In this document: positions 7,689 through 15,048 of the stretch, in pieces
Numbering within the stretch: position 1 is the first letter of the stretch
How the letters are laid out: each line of letters opens with the position of its first letter
The notes under the pieces: generated by a model
What the model was told of the DNA's origin: nothing
The model's database searches: none
Seen by the model: the letters and a program-made list of their open reading frames with translations, nothing else
NCBI GenBank assembly: GCA_031367345.1
Contig: JANLPR010000133.1
Location: forward strand, 1 to 18,659
DNA from: JADKIH01 sp031367345
GTDB lineage: Bacteria > Bacteroidota > Bacteroidia > AKYH767-A > 2013-40CM-41-45
Length of the DNA stretch: 18,659 nt
Direction: 5' to 3'
Made by a program: the position numbers and the translations under genes

Positions 7689-8153
7689 TTAATCGTGATG
7701 ATACGATTCGTTCTTAAGAATGGTCATGCTTCTATAGACTTGCTCTAATAAAAGCAATCTGATCATTTGATGAGTAAAGGTTAAATCGGATGCAGAGAGT
7801 GTAAAATGCACTTTCGATTTCAATTCATCCGAAACACCAAAAGCTCCTCCTGTTACGAAGAGCAAACGATTTGTTCCGGCAAGCATTTGCTTTTCGATGA
7901 AGGCGGCGAACTTCCTCGAAGTAAACTGCTTTCCACGTTCATCAAGAAGTACAATGTAATCACGAGCTGCAAATTTCGAGATGATTAACTTACTTTCATC
8001 CTCAATAATTTTCTCTTTGGTTTTATACGCGGAAGCCGGCAAAACCAAAATATCGGACGGAATATAGTTTTGCAATCGCTTGAAATAGACTTGAATCCCT
8101 TCCATCAAGTATTTCTCAGTAGTTTTACCAATGAAAATGAACTCTATTTTCAT
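7689..8153 (-). CDS. rlmH: 23S rRNA pseudouridine-1915 N3-methyltransferase
   Basis: RlmH transfers a methyl group from SAM to N3 of pseudouridine 1915 in helix 69 of 23S rRNA, acting on assembled 70S ribosomes. The 154-residue length is normal for this SPOUT-fold enzyme and the protein appears intact. Diagnostic segments are LLDERGKQFTS (residues 68-78), the SAM-binding glycine loop FVTGGAFGVSDELK (about residues 99-112), and the trefoil-knot C-terminus LTFTHQMIRLLLLEQVYR, ending in NESYHHD. The ATG at 8153 opens the canonical MKIEFIFIGK strand. It is divergent from the DUF4783 gene and lies upstream of the membrane protein on the same strand, with a 45-nt gap, so both may share a transcript. 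No SAM riboswitch or other leader structure is visible. Confidence 0.96.
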   Translation of the reverse strand: MKIEFIFIGKTTEKYLMEGIQVYFKRLQNYIPSDILVLPASAYKTKEKIIEDESKLIISKFAARDYIVLLDERGKQFTSRKFAAFIEKQMLAGTNRLLFVTGGAFGVSDELKSKVHFTLSASDLTFTHQMIRLLLLEQVYRSMTILKNESYHHD

Positions 8154-8301
8154 TCAGGTATTTTTAGGCATTTATTCATAACGATAAGATGTTCATAAAC
8201 ATAGTAAATTTTACTAATTTATTCACCCAAATCTACTATTTTAGCTTCAAACTAAATTATCTGTGGCTTGATATTTGCCTCTGCCAAGTGACAATAAATC
8301 A
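8154..8301. promoter_or_regulatory. Divergent promoter region, rlmH and DUF4783
   Basis: This 148-nt AT-rich gap must hold the promoters of two divergent genes. On the minus strand TATGTTTA is one base from the TAnnTTTG box, with a TTTG 24 nt further upstream. On the plus strand GATATTTG (8269-8276) is one base off. Neither has ideal spacing to a -33 TTTG, so exact sites are uncertain. Confidence 0.4.
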
Positions 8302-8688
8302 ATGAAAAAAATCAGTTCTCTCTTAGCCCTTTTCTTAATTATCGGATCTTCATTCGCTATGGATGTGTACGATGAAATTTCGTTATCTATAAGAAGTGGT
8401 GACGCAAAACAACTTTCTTCCTTTTTCGGTCCAACCATCGACCTTACCATAATTAATAAAGAAGATGTATATAGTAAAGCACAAGCAGAACAAGTAATTA
8501 AAGATTTTTTTAGCAAAAACACACCAAAGTCATTTACGATCATCCATAAAGGCGCTTCTCCGGAAGGTACACAATATGCTATCGGAAGCCTAGTGACAAC
8601 TAACGGAAAAACATTCAGGACATCTTTTTATATTAAGAGTTCAAACGGTAAAAATATTCTTCAAGAACTCCGATTTGAATCAGAATAA
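8302..8688 (+). CDS. DUF4783 family exported protein
   Basis: This 128-residue protein has no known function. Residues 1-19 form a signal peptide (MKK, a hydrophobic core LLALFLIIGSS, then FA before the likely cleavage site). There is no lipobox cysteine, so the mature 109-residue domain should be periplasmic. The domain has the helix-plus-sheet pattern of the DUF4783 family, which is broadly cystatin/NTF2-like: a helix IKSGDAK-type segment (here IRSGDAKQLSSFF), VIKDFFSKNTP, then strands around FTIIHKGA, YAIGSLVT, FRTSFYIK and ILQELRFE. The frame is open back to a TTG at 8275, but the ATG at 8302 gives a clean signal peptide and is preferred. It sits directly upstream of nadC, a neighbour pairing I recall as common in Bacteroidota. 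A functional link to NAD synthesis is not shown. Confidence 0.8.
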   Translation: MKKISSLLALFLIIGSSFAMDVYDEISLSIRSGDAKQLSSFFGPTIDLTIINKEDVYSKAQAEQVIKDFFSKNTPKSFTIIHKGASPEGTQYAIGSLVTTNGKTFRTSFYIKSSNGKNILQELRFESE

Positions 8689-8814
8689 GTTCAAAAACCA
8701 TCTTACTTTTTCGATACAAGCATTAACTGAAGTTGAGTTTGATTAAGGCATAAGTAGGATATTTCCCTTTGATTTTATTATTCTTTTCCAAGAAGACTTA
8801 TAGCCTTAAATACC

Positions 8815-8837
8815 AATGATTTAAGAAAATCATTTTT
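8815..8837 (+). terminator. Candidate intrinsic terminator after DUF4783
   Basis: An 8-bp stem, AATGATTT and AAATCATT around the loop AAGA, ends in a run of five T (8833-8837). It lies 127 nt past the DUF4783 stop. The stem is AT-rich and the distance long, so this is a modest call. If real, it separates DUF4783 from nadC. Confidence 0.35.
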
Positions 8838-8888
8838 AAAAAAGTAAATCACCAATTTTTTGTATTTTTTGAAATATCGAAATGTTCG

Positions 8889-8927
8889 CATTCAGATTTC
8901 TAATATTGTGAATATCTTCATTCAGAT
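8889..8927. promoter_or_regulatory. Paired 9-bp direct repeat upstream of nadC
   Basis: CATTCAGAT occurs at 8889-8897 and again at 8919-8927, exactly 30 nt apart, or about three helical turns. TAATATTG at 8901-8908, one base from the TAnnTTTG box, lies between them. The arrangement is compatible with an operator flanking a promoter, but no regulator is identified. Confidence 0.3.
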
Positions 8928-8967
8928 CACAATCGCTACCTACTAATTGATTGTTAATTTCACGCAC

Positions 8968-9840
8968 ATGAGTTCCATAATAAACGAGAGAAAACACTAC
9001 GGTTTAACGGTTGACGAATTTATTGACCAAGCGCTTAACGAAGATATTGGTGATGGCGATCACACTTCTCTTTCTACTATTCCTTTAGATTCAGTAGGGA
9101 AGGCAAATGTAAAAGTAAAAGAGAAAGGAATTATAGCCGGACTTGAAATTGCTCAATTGATATTTGCAAAAGTAGACCCCAAGATCGAGTTAAAAATTTA
9201 CACCACAGAAGGAAAACAAGTGGATGTTGGAGAAATAGTGATCGGTGCTTACGGAAGTGTAAGATCACTTTTAAAAGCAGAACGGTTGGTATTAAATTGC
9301 ATGCAACGCATGAGTGGAATTGCATCGTTAACTAAAAAATACGTTACGGAATTGGAAGGGACAAATACGAAAGTATTAGACACTAGAAAAACGACACCTA
9401 ATTTTCGACAATTTGAGAAACTGGCAATTAAAATTGGTGGTGGAGAAAATCATCGGTTTGGTTTGTACGACATGATCCTAATAAAAGACAATCATGTTGA
9501 CGCGGCAGGAGGAATAAAAAATGCAATACTTCGTGCAAATGAATATTTAAGTAAACTTGACAAGAAATTAGAAATTGAAATCGAAACTAGAAATCTCGAG
9601 GAAGTGAATGAAGTGATTGCTCTAGGGAAAGTTGATCGAATAATGCTGGATAATTTCTCTCCTCCGGAATTACAGAAAGCAATAACAATGATAGGTGGCA
9701 AATTTGAAACAGAAGCTTCAGGAGGAATTACACTTGAAACCATCCGATCGTTTGCAATGACAGGAGTAAACTACATTTCAGTTGGAGCACTTACACACTC
9801 GTATAAAAGTTTAGATATAAGTATGAAAATAGTAAATTAA
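8968..9840 (+). CDS. nadC: Quinolinate phosphoribosyltransferase (decarboxylating)
   Basis: NadC converts quinolinate and PRPP to nicotinate mononucleotide, CO2 and pyrophosphate, the third step of de novo NAD synthesis in the cytosol. The 290-residue length is normal. The visible signature runs through the whole protein: NEDIGDGDHTS (residues 24-34), the Glu105-Arg106 pair and LNCMQRMSGIAS (residues 109-120), LDTRKTTPNFR (137-147), KIGGGENHRFGLYD (155-168), ILIKDNH (170-176), EIETRN (204-209), IMLDNFSP (225-232), EASGGIT (249-255) and YISVGALTHS (269-278). The frame opens at a TTG (8947), but the ATG at 8968 better fits the family's N-terminus. nadA and nadB are not in the window. The yihY-like gene starts one nucleotide after its stop, so the two are co-transcribed. 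Confidence 0.97.
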   Translation: MSSIINERKHYGLTVDEFIDQALNEDIGDGDHTSLSTIPLDSVGKANVKVKEKGIIAGLEIAQLIFAKVDPKIELKIYTTEGKQVDVGEIVIGAYGSVRSLLKAERLVLNCMQRMSGIASLTKKYVTELEGTNTKVLDTRKTTPNFRQFEKLAIKIGGGENHRFGLYDMILIKDNHVDAAGGIKNAILRANEYLSKLDKKLEIEIETRNLEEVNEVIALGKVDRIMLDNFSPPELQKAITMIGGKFETEASGGITLETIRSFAMTGVNYISVGALTHSYKSLDISMKIVN

Positions 9841-9841
9841 A

Positions 9842-10810
9842 GTGGGTAGGTCGAAATTTCAAAAAATACTATTGGTAACTCTACGATACCTAATACAATC
9901 AGGTCCGGTACAAACTTTTCTTGCTTATACAAAAAGAGTCGCCTTACCCGGATTTGACAATATGCCTATTTATAATGTTGCTGAATTTTTCATTACAGGA
10001 ATCCAGAAAGGCGGAATTGTAACGCGAGCACAGGCATTAGCATTCAGTTTTTTTCTTGCATTATTTCCTGCAACAATTTTTTTGTTTTCACTCATACCTT
10101 ACATCCCTATCAATAATTTCCAAAATCAATTATTGGAGATCATAGAAAAAATGTTGCCATCAGCAGCATATCAAAGTGCTAGGACAACCATTACAGACAT
10201 CGTTAAAATTCAACATGGAAGTTTATTGTCGGTCGGTTTTATATCTGCCTTATACTTTACTACAAATGGATTTATGACACTGATGCGTGGATTCAACAGT
10301 TCTTATCATGTTTCAGAAACACGTACAGCTTTAAAACAACGAACAGTAGCAGTAGTATTAACACTAATTTTATCAGTACTAGTTTTAATTGCAACTACAT
10401 TAATCATTTTTTCCTCTACTGTAACAAAATATTTGGTTACAAAAAGTATTCTAAAGTCAAAAACACAGATAGCACTCATTCTTTTGGGTAAATGGGCTAT
10501 AGTACTTTTATTATTGTTCATTGCAATTTCGTTTTTGTATTACTATGCTCCATCATCTAAAAAGAGATGGCGATTTATTTCAGCCGGATCAACCTTTGCT
10601 TCTTTGCTTTCTATTCTGGTTTCAACCGGTTTTGCTTATTTTGTAAATAATTTTGGATCATATAATAAAATCTATGGATCTATCGGTACGCTGGTTGTTG
10701 TGATGTTGTTTATGTATTTTAACTCTTTAATATTAATTCTAGGCTTTGAACTTAATGCGAGTATAGATAATGCAAAGAAAAAAATTCAACAGACAAAGAA
10801 AGCAATATGA
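9842..10810 (+). CDS. YihY/BrkB family inner-membrane protein
   Basis: This 322-residue protein belongs to the YihY/virulence factor BrkB family, once mislabelled ribonuclease BN; its molecular role is not settled. Six membrane segments are visible at about residues 66-90, 128-148, 168-192, 208-235, 247-269 and 281-303. Family strings include GIQKGGIVTRAQALAFSFFL (residues 53-72), YFTTNGFMTLMRGFN (138-152), YYYAPSSKKRWRF (233-245) and GSIGTLVVVMLFMYF (279-293). The start is a GTG one nucleotide after the nadC stop. The upstream frame is closed by TAA at 9833, and the next in-frame ATG (codon 41) would remove about 40 residues ahead of the first membrane segment, including the string VALPGFDN. 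It ends in an ATGA overlap with the TPR gene. Both features indicate translational coupling along nadC, yihY-like and TPR. Confidence 0.9.
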   Translation: MGRSKFQKILLVTLRYLIQSGPVQTFLAYTKRVALPGFDNMPIYNVAEFFITGIQKGGIVTRAQALAFSFFLALFPATIFLFSLIPYIPINNFQNQLLEIIEKMLPSAAYQSARTTITDIVKIQHGSLLSVGFISALYFTTNGFMTLMRGFNSSYHVSETRTALKQRTVAVVLTLILSVLVLIATTLIIFSSTVTKYLVTKSILKSKTQIALILLGKWAIVLLLLFIAISFLYYYAPSSKKRWRFISAGSTFASLLSILVSTGFAYFVNNFGSYNKIYGSIGTLVVVMLFMYFNSLILILGFELNASIDNAKKKIQQTKKAI

Positions 10811-11553
10811 AAAAAATTACTAGTGTTGCACTTTTCCTTTTTAGTTTCAGTCAAATTTTTGCACAAACGGAATTAGCAGCAGGTTTAAAACTGAAATCAG
10901 AAAAAAAATGGAATGAATCTTTCCAGATATTTCAACAATTATTAAAGTCAGACAGTAACAATGTAGATTATCTGACGAACACAGCATATTTATATTGTAA
11001 GTTGGGAAATTTGAAATCAAGCGAAAGTGAGAAACAATATTTCTTTCACCGTGCAGAATATCTTTCAAGAAAAGCAATCGCATTAGCCAATTCGAGTGGA
11101 CAAGCTCACTACAATTTAGCACTTGCTCTTGGTCGGATCAATGAGAATGCTTCGAGTAAACAGAAAATCGCGAATGCAAAAGTTATTAAACTAGAGTGCG
11201 ACGAGGCTATAAAATATGATCCTAAGTTAGCCGGAGCGTATCACATTTTAGGACGTTGGCACAGGACAATTGCCAACTTCAATTTCATTGAGAAGGCTGC
11301 AATTAACACTTTATATGGCGGCGTCCCTGAAGGAGGTTCCTACGATTCTGCTATTGCAAACTTTACAAAAGCTATTGCTTTAGAACCGGACGATATATTG
11401 CATAAATTCGAATTAGCAGAAACATATCGCGAAAGAAATAATAAAGGAGATGATATTTTATCGAATGTTTGGTTTAAGAAAGTTCTTGACATGAAAGCAT
11501 TAGACGAAAGTGATAAGGCCTACCAAAAAGAGGCAGCTTCAAAAATTAAATAA
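10807..11553 (+). CDS. Exported TPR protein, RMDN-like
   Basis: This 248-residue protein starts with a signal peptide (residues 1-19, cleavage likely at FAQ), so the mature part is periplasmic or outer-membrane facing. It consists of TPR-like helix pairs: LAAGLKLKSEKKWNESFQIFQQLLKS-type repeat at about 23-48, AYLYCKLG at 60-67, an AHYNLALALGRINE repeat at 100-113, and a final SAIANFTKAIALEPDD unit at 181-196. The middle string YHILGRWHRTIANFNFIEK (residues 145-163), followed by TLYGGVPEGGSYDSA, closely resembles the core of eukaryotic regulator-of-microtubule-dynamics (RMDN) proteins. TPR domains bind other proteins, but no partner is evident. The start ATG overlaps the stop of the yihY-like gene. 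The gene is convergent with the flippase. Confidence 0.8.
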   Translation: MKKITSVALFLFSFSQIFAQTELAAGLKLKSEKKWNESFQIFQQLLKSDSNNVDYLTNTAYLYCKLGNLKSSESEKQYFFHRAEYLSRKAIALANSSGQAHYNLALALGRINENASSKQKIANAKVIKLECDEAIKYDPKLAGAYHILGRWHRTIANFNFIEKAAINTLYGGVPEGGSYDSAIANFTKAIALEPDDILHKFELAETYRERNNKGDDILSNVWFKKVLDMKALDESDKAYQKEAASKIK

Positions 11554-11571
11554 TCGAAATTCGAATCAATT

Positions 11572-11591
11572 TATTTTAAAATATTTTTTTT
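11572..11591 (+). terminator. AT-only palindrome with T8 after TPR gene
   Basis: A perfect 12-bp palindrome, TATTTTAAAATA (11572-11583), is followed by eight T (11584-11591), which run into the last codon of the convergent flippase. The lack of G-C pairs and of a loop makes it a weak terminator on its own. The larger TCGAAA dyad around it (11554-11564 with 11596-11607) could form a longer hairpin serving both genes. Confidence 0.35.
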
Positions 11592-13056
11592 ACGATCGAA
11601 ATTTCGAAAGAATTTTATGAAACTCCGGAACTATCTTCAAAACATAAACAAATGTAATGTATGCTATTGAAGTTACTCCTATACGGATCGCCATATCAAA
11701 AATTCGATTAGACAAGTGTGGAATGAAATAGATCGAAAAAAAGATCACAATAATTATTGCCAAGACCTGTAAATTTTTTTTATTAAAAGGCTGAAGTTTA
11801 AAAAACGAATAAACTGTAATGAAAAGCATTGTATTGTAAATTACCGATGCACACGTTGTAGCGATTGCTGCGCCAATAATTCCATAATGCGGAATAAATA
11901 TTCGTTGCAACAAGATGAGTAGAATGGCAAGTGTAATAAGGTAAAAAGCACCGTAACGATACTTATCCGAATTAAGTAAAATAGGCGAATTCAATCCGGT
12001 TGCCATATTGAAAAGTGTTCCAATTGAAATAATAAGAACTACAAATTCTCCTTGCTGAAAGCCGTCAGGCAAGAAAGTAAGAAGCGTGTGTATATTAAGA
12101 TTGATCAAAAGAAAAAGAAACCCGCCAAGTAAAAACATATAGAGCGAAGATTTATGATAGATTTCATCGATTTGACTTTTATCGCCGGATGTCCAAGCAA
12201 AAGAAATCTTTGCTGAAGCAATTCTATCGAGTGCATTGAGCGGCGCTTCAATAACTGTAGGAATAAAAGCAGCCACCGTATAAATACCAACAGCCGAAAG
12301 CGAGATATACTTTCCGATCATAATAGAATCGAAATATTTCAATCCGATAGAAGCAACGCTGGCGAACCAAAGTAAAAGACCGTAACGTATTAAATCAAAC
12401 ATCCGTTTTTGTCGAAACGATTCCCAATCTATTTTAAATCCGGGTCGTTCAAAAGAGAAAATATAAACCAACAACAAAAGCAACTGAACACCATAGATCA
12501 TAACAAAAGAAAAAATGAATTGATCCAAATTAATCCAGCGAAGGAAATAAATACTCACAACAGCAATAGTCATAAGCCTTACACCAACATCGTTTATGAA
12601 AGAAGGGATTGTAGATTTATAATTGGCATTACAATAAACAGAAAGTACAGATATAAAGGAATTGAAAAAAATAAGTGGAAATACATAATTGAAGAACTCT
12701 AAGAGTAAAGGCGATTCCCTTCTATAAGAGTTAAGAATTAAATCTTTTAAAAGGTAAATAGTTAGAGCAGAAAGAATAAATCCTATGATTGGAAACAAAT
12801 TCATGAAACCAAAATAGCCATGATGTTTTTTTTCACTGTCTTTAAACAAAGGGAAATATTTCAATGTAGCATTTCCAATTCCTAACGGAACGAACATAGC
12901 AACTAACAAAGCAAAAGAGTATAAGATTCTGGTTAAACCTAATTCTTCTTTTGTAAGAAAGTGAGGTTGTACGACAACCAGATTTACGAAACCTATAAAT
13001 ATTCCGATGTAACCGGTTATTGTGTTTTTAATACCTTGACGTCTGATGACACCCAT
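11590..13056 (-). CDS. Wzx-like oligosaccharide flippase (MOP superfamily)
   Basis: This 488-residue integral membrane protein should flip lipid-linked oligosaccharide across the inner membrane. It has about 12-14 hydrophobic segments throughout, as expected of the polysaccharide transport (PST) branch of the MOP exporters. The N-terminus MGVIRRQGIKNTITGYIG with a following FLTKEELGLTRILYS segment is typical: an amphipathic start, then the conserved EEhG-type turn. Further family features are MFVPLGIGNATLKYFP (about residues 54-69), SVASIGLKYFDSIMIGKYIS and LNALDRIASAKISFAW. It lies 27 nt downstream of the asparagine synthetase-like gene on the same strand, and they probably form one operon. 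Two A8 tracts occur on its coding strand (at 12826-12833 and 11774-11781). The substrate could be the glycan built by the enzymes on either side; this is inference. Confidence 0.88.
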   Translation of the reverse strand: MGVIRRQGIKNTITGYIGIFIGFVNLVVVQPHFLTKEELGLTRILYSFALLVAMFVPLGIGNATLKYFPLFKDSEKKHHGYFGFMNLFPIIGFILSALTIYLLKDLILNSYRRESPLLLEFFNYVFPLIFFNSFISVLSVYCNANYKSTIPSFINDVGVRLMTIAVVSIYFLRWINLDQFIFSFVMIYGVQLLLLLVYIFSFERPGFKIDWESFRQKRMFDLIRYGLLLWFASVASIGLKYFDSIMIGKYISLSAVGIYTVAAFIPTVIEAPLNALDRIASAKISFAWTSGDKSQIDEIYHKSSLYMFLLGGFLFLLINLNIHTLLTFLPDGFQQGEFVVLIISIGTLFNMATGLNSPILLNSDKYRYGAFYLITLAILLILLQRIFIPHYGIIGAAIATTCASVIYNTMLFITVYSFFKLQPFNKKNLQVLAIIIVIFFSIYFIPHLSNRIFDMAIRIGVTSIAYITFVYVLKIVPEFHKILSKFRS

Positions 13057-13083
13057 AAATTCTAATTTCTCACTTAATAATTA

Positions 13084-14964
13084 TTACATCCACTTATGAT
13101 ACCATTGCTGGAAAATAAAAATAAACCAAATGCGCTCGAAGTTCTCCAACGAGCCATTGAGATACGATTGACGAATTGGTATAATTGCTTCAACATTTAA
13201 CAACCCTGATTTTCCCAATGCTTTATCGCTCATAAATTCCATAAATAGAACTTTTAACTCTCCCCTACACCATTTTTCAACCGGCACACCAAATCCCATT
13301 TTTGGTCGTTCCATAATCACACGAGGAACGTACGAGTGAACAATATCTTTTAAAATTATTTTTTGTTTACCGGCATTCATTTTAAAAGCAGAAGGAAGTT
13401 GAGCTACATATTCAGCAATACGATGATCCAAAAACGGTTCACGTCCTTCCAAACTCACAGACATAGACGCCCTATCCACTTTATGTAAGATATCATCCGG
13501 AAGGTATGTATTGAATTCGAGTGACAATATTTTTGTAAGAAGATCTACATTTTTTTCTGAAATCCGATCATCGAAAGCGGAAATTGGAAAAGAGATATTA
13601 TTAACCAACAAAGAAGCAAGTTCACTTTTAGTGTAGGTTTGATTGATGATATCAAACATCTCTTCACCTGTCCTACTTTCAAGTAATCGCTTTAATTTAT
13701 TTTTTCTATCCGATTTACTTAAATCGTGTTTTGTGTCGCCTATAAAATTAGAGGATAAATATTTAAAAGCAGTTGGAACTGAATTCAGTTTTTTTATTTG
13801 ATCAAAACTTTTTAAGTGGCGAGGATAACCGGCGAACAATTCGTCACCACCATCGGCCGACAAAGCCACAGTAACATGTTGACGGGCAATTTTACTTACA
13901 AGCGTAGTTGGAATTGCAGACGAATCACCGAAGGGTTCATCATAAATATCGGGAAGAAGAGGAATAATTTCTTGGGCTTCTTTAAAAGTGCAATAGTATT
14001 CGTGATGATCTGTTTGAATATGCTTAGCAACTTCTTTAGCAAACACTGCTTCATTAAAACCCGGCTCATCGAAACCGATCGTATATGTTTTAATTAAAGT
14101 ATTGTTAGTCTTTTGAAGGATAGCTGCAACACATGTACTATCGTAACCTCCACTCAAAAAAACACCAACCGGAACATCTGCAATTAATCGATAATTAAAT
14201 GCAGAAACCAGGAGCGATTCCAACTGTACTTTTGCATCTTGATAATTTATCTTCAACTTTTCTTTAACAGCAGTTGAATTAATATTCCAATACTGATGAG
14301 TTGTAATTTTTGAAGTTGCAAGGTCTAACACAAGCCAATGACCGGGTTTCAGTTTAAATACATTTTTAAAAATTGATGAAGGAGCCGGAATGTATCCATG
14401 TTGAAAGAATGAGGCTAATGCTGATTCATCGATTTCCTTTTCGAAATTCTTGTGTGCATGAAAACATTTTAGTTCAGAAGCAAAGAGGAATAAGTTATTT
14501 TTCTGATAATAGAAAAACGGTTTAACTCCAACACGATCTCTAAAGCAGATTATTTTATTTTTAGTGACATCAAAAATGACAATTGCAAACATTCCAATGA
14601 AGCGCTGAACACAATCAACACCCCATTGCTGGTAAGCTTTTAAAATAACTTCCGTATCGCTAGTGCTAATAAATGTATGACCTTGTGCGATCAGTTCATT
14701 TTTAATTTCCTTGAAGTTGTAGATCTCACCATTAAAAACGATCCAATCGTTATTCGAACTATTTTTCATTGGCTGATGACCAAACGGACTGAGATCGATG
14801 ATAGCAAGCCGACGAAAACCGAAACCTACTGTAGCATTCGATAAATCGAATAACTCTTCACCTTCATCATCCGGACCACGATGAATGATCGACTTTGTCA
14901 TCAATTTAAGCGTATTGATGTCAGAGCGCTTTGAAAAATCAATAAATCCTGTTATTCCACACAT
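13084..14964 (-). CDS. asnB: Asparagine synthetase B-type amidotransferase
   Basis: This 626-residue enzyme has the two-domain build of glutamine-hydrolysing asparagine synthetase. The N-terminal class II glutaminase domain has the Cys2 nucleophile (MCGITGF), HRGPDDEG (residues 28-35), RRLAIIDL (51-58), NGEIYN (78-83) and Asp103. The synthetase domain has the ATP-pyrophosphatase loop SGGYDS (271-276), YDEPFGDSSAIPT (341-353) and SADGGDELFAGYPRH (369-383). All key residues appear present. Such AsnB copies frequently sit in surface-polysaccharide loci, where some amidate uronic acid residues; others make asparagine. Its operon partner is the flippase, which favours a glycan role, but plain asparagine synthesis is not excluded. 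A TATTTTTG box on the minus strand lies 20 nt ahead of the ATG. Confidence 0.88.
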   Translation of the reverse strand: MCGITGFIDFSKRSDINTLKLMTKSIIHRGPDDEGEELFDLSNATVGFGFRRLAIIDLSPFGHQPMKNSSNNDWIVFNGEIYNFKEIKNELIAQGHTFISTSDTEVILKAYQQWGVDCVQRFIGMFAIVIFDVTKNKIICFRDRVGVKPFFYYQKNNLFLFASELKCFHAHKNFEKEIDESALASFFQHGYIPAPSSIFKNVFKLKPGHWLVLDLATSKITTHQYWNINSTAVKEKLKINYQDAKVQLESLLVSAFNYRLIADVPVGVFLSGGYDSTCVAAILQKTNNTLIKTYTIGFDEPGFNEAVFAKEVAKHIQTDHHEYYCTFKEAQEIIPLLPDIYDEPFGDSSAIPTTLVSKIARQHVTVALSADGGDELFAGYPRHLKSFDQIKKLNSVPTAFKYLSSNFIGDTKHDLSKSDRKNKLKRLLESRTGEEMFDIINQTYTKSELASLLVNNISFPISAFDDRISEKNVDLLTKILSLEFNTYLPDDILHKVDRASMSVSLEGREPFLDHRIAEYVAQLPSAFKMNAGKQKIILKDIVHSYVPRVIMERPKMGFGVPVEKWCRGELKVLFMEFMSDKALGKSGLLNVEAIIPIRQSYLNGSLENFERIWFIFIFQQWYHKWM

Positions 14965-14984
14965 AGTAAGGCGGCTAAACTACA

Positions 14985-14992
14985 CAAAAATA
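14985..14992 (-). promoter_or_regulatory. Candidate -7 box for asnB-like gene
   Basis: On the minus strand TATTTTTG exactly matches the Bacteroidota -7 consensus TAnnTTTG. It ends 20 nt before the ATG, leaving a short leader. No clear TTTG is seen about 20 nt further upstream, so the -33 half is missing or weak. Confidence 0.38.
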
Positions 14993-15048
14993 ATGCTAAT
15001 AAGATAGAATTTTAAAGGATTTGGTTATTTTCACCGTCGAATACAACC

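Noticed and set aside
8275..8301. TTG start for the DUF4783 protein
   Set aside because: It would put nine polar residues before an otherwise clean signal peptide; the ATG at 8302 is better.
9842..9964. Downstream ATG as the start of the YihY-like protein
   Set aside because: Starting at codon 41 would remove the VALPGFDN string and the N-terminal region that I expect from relatives; the GTG next to the nadC stop is preferred.
12409..12702. Plus-strand open frame inside the flippase
   Set aside because: It is antisense to a clear membrane protein, is rich in Lys, Asn and Ile from reversed codons, and shows no domain.
13816..14097. Plus-strand open frame inside the asnB-like gene
   Set aside because: It overlaps the conserved synthetase domain on the other strand and has no recognisable feature.
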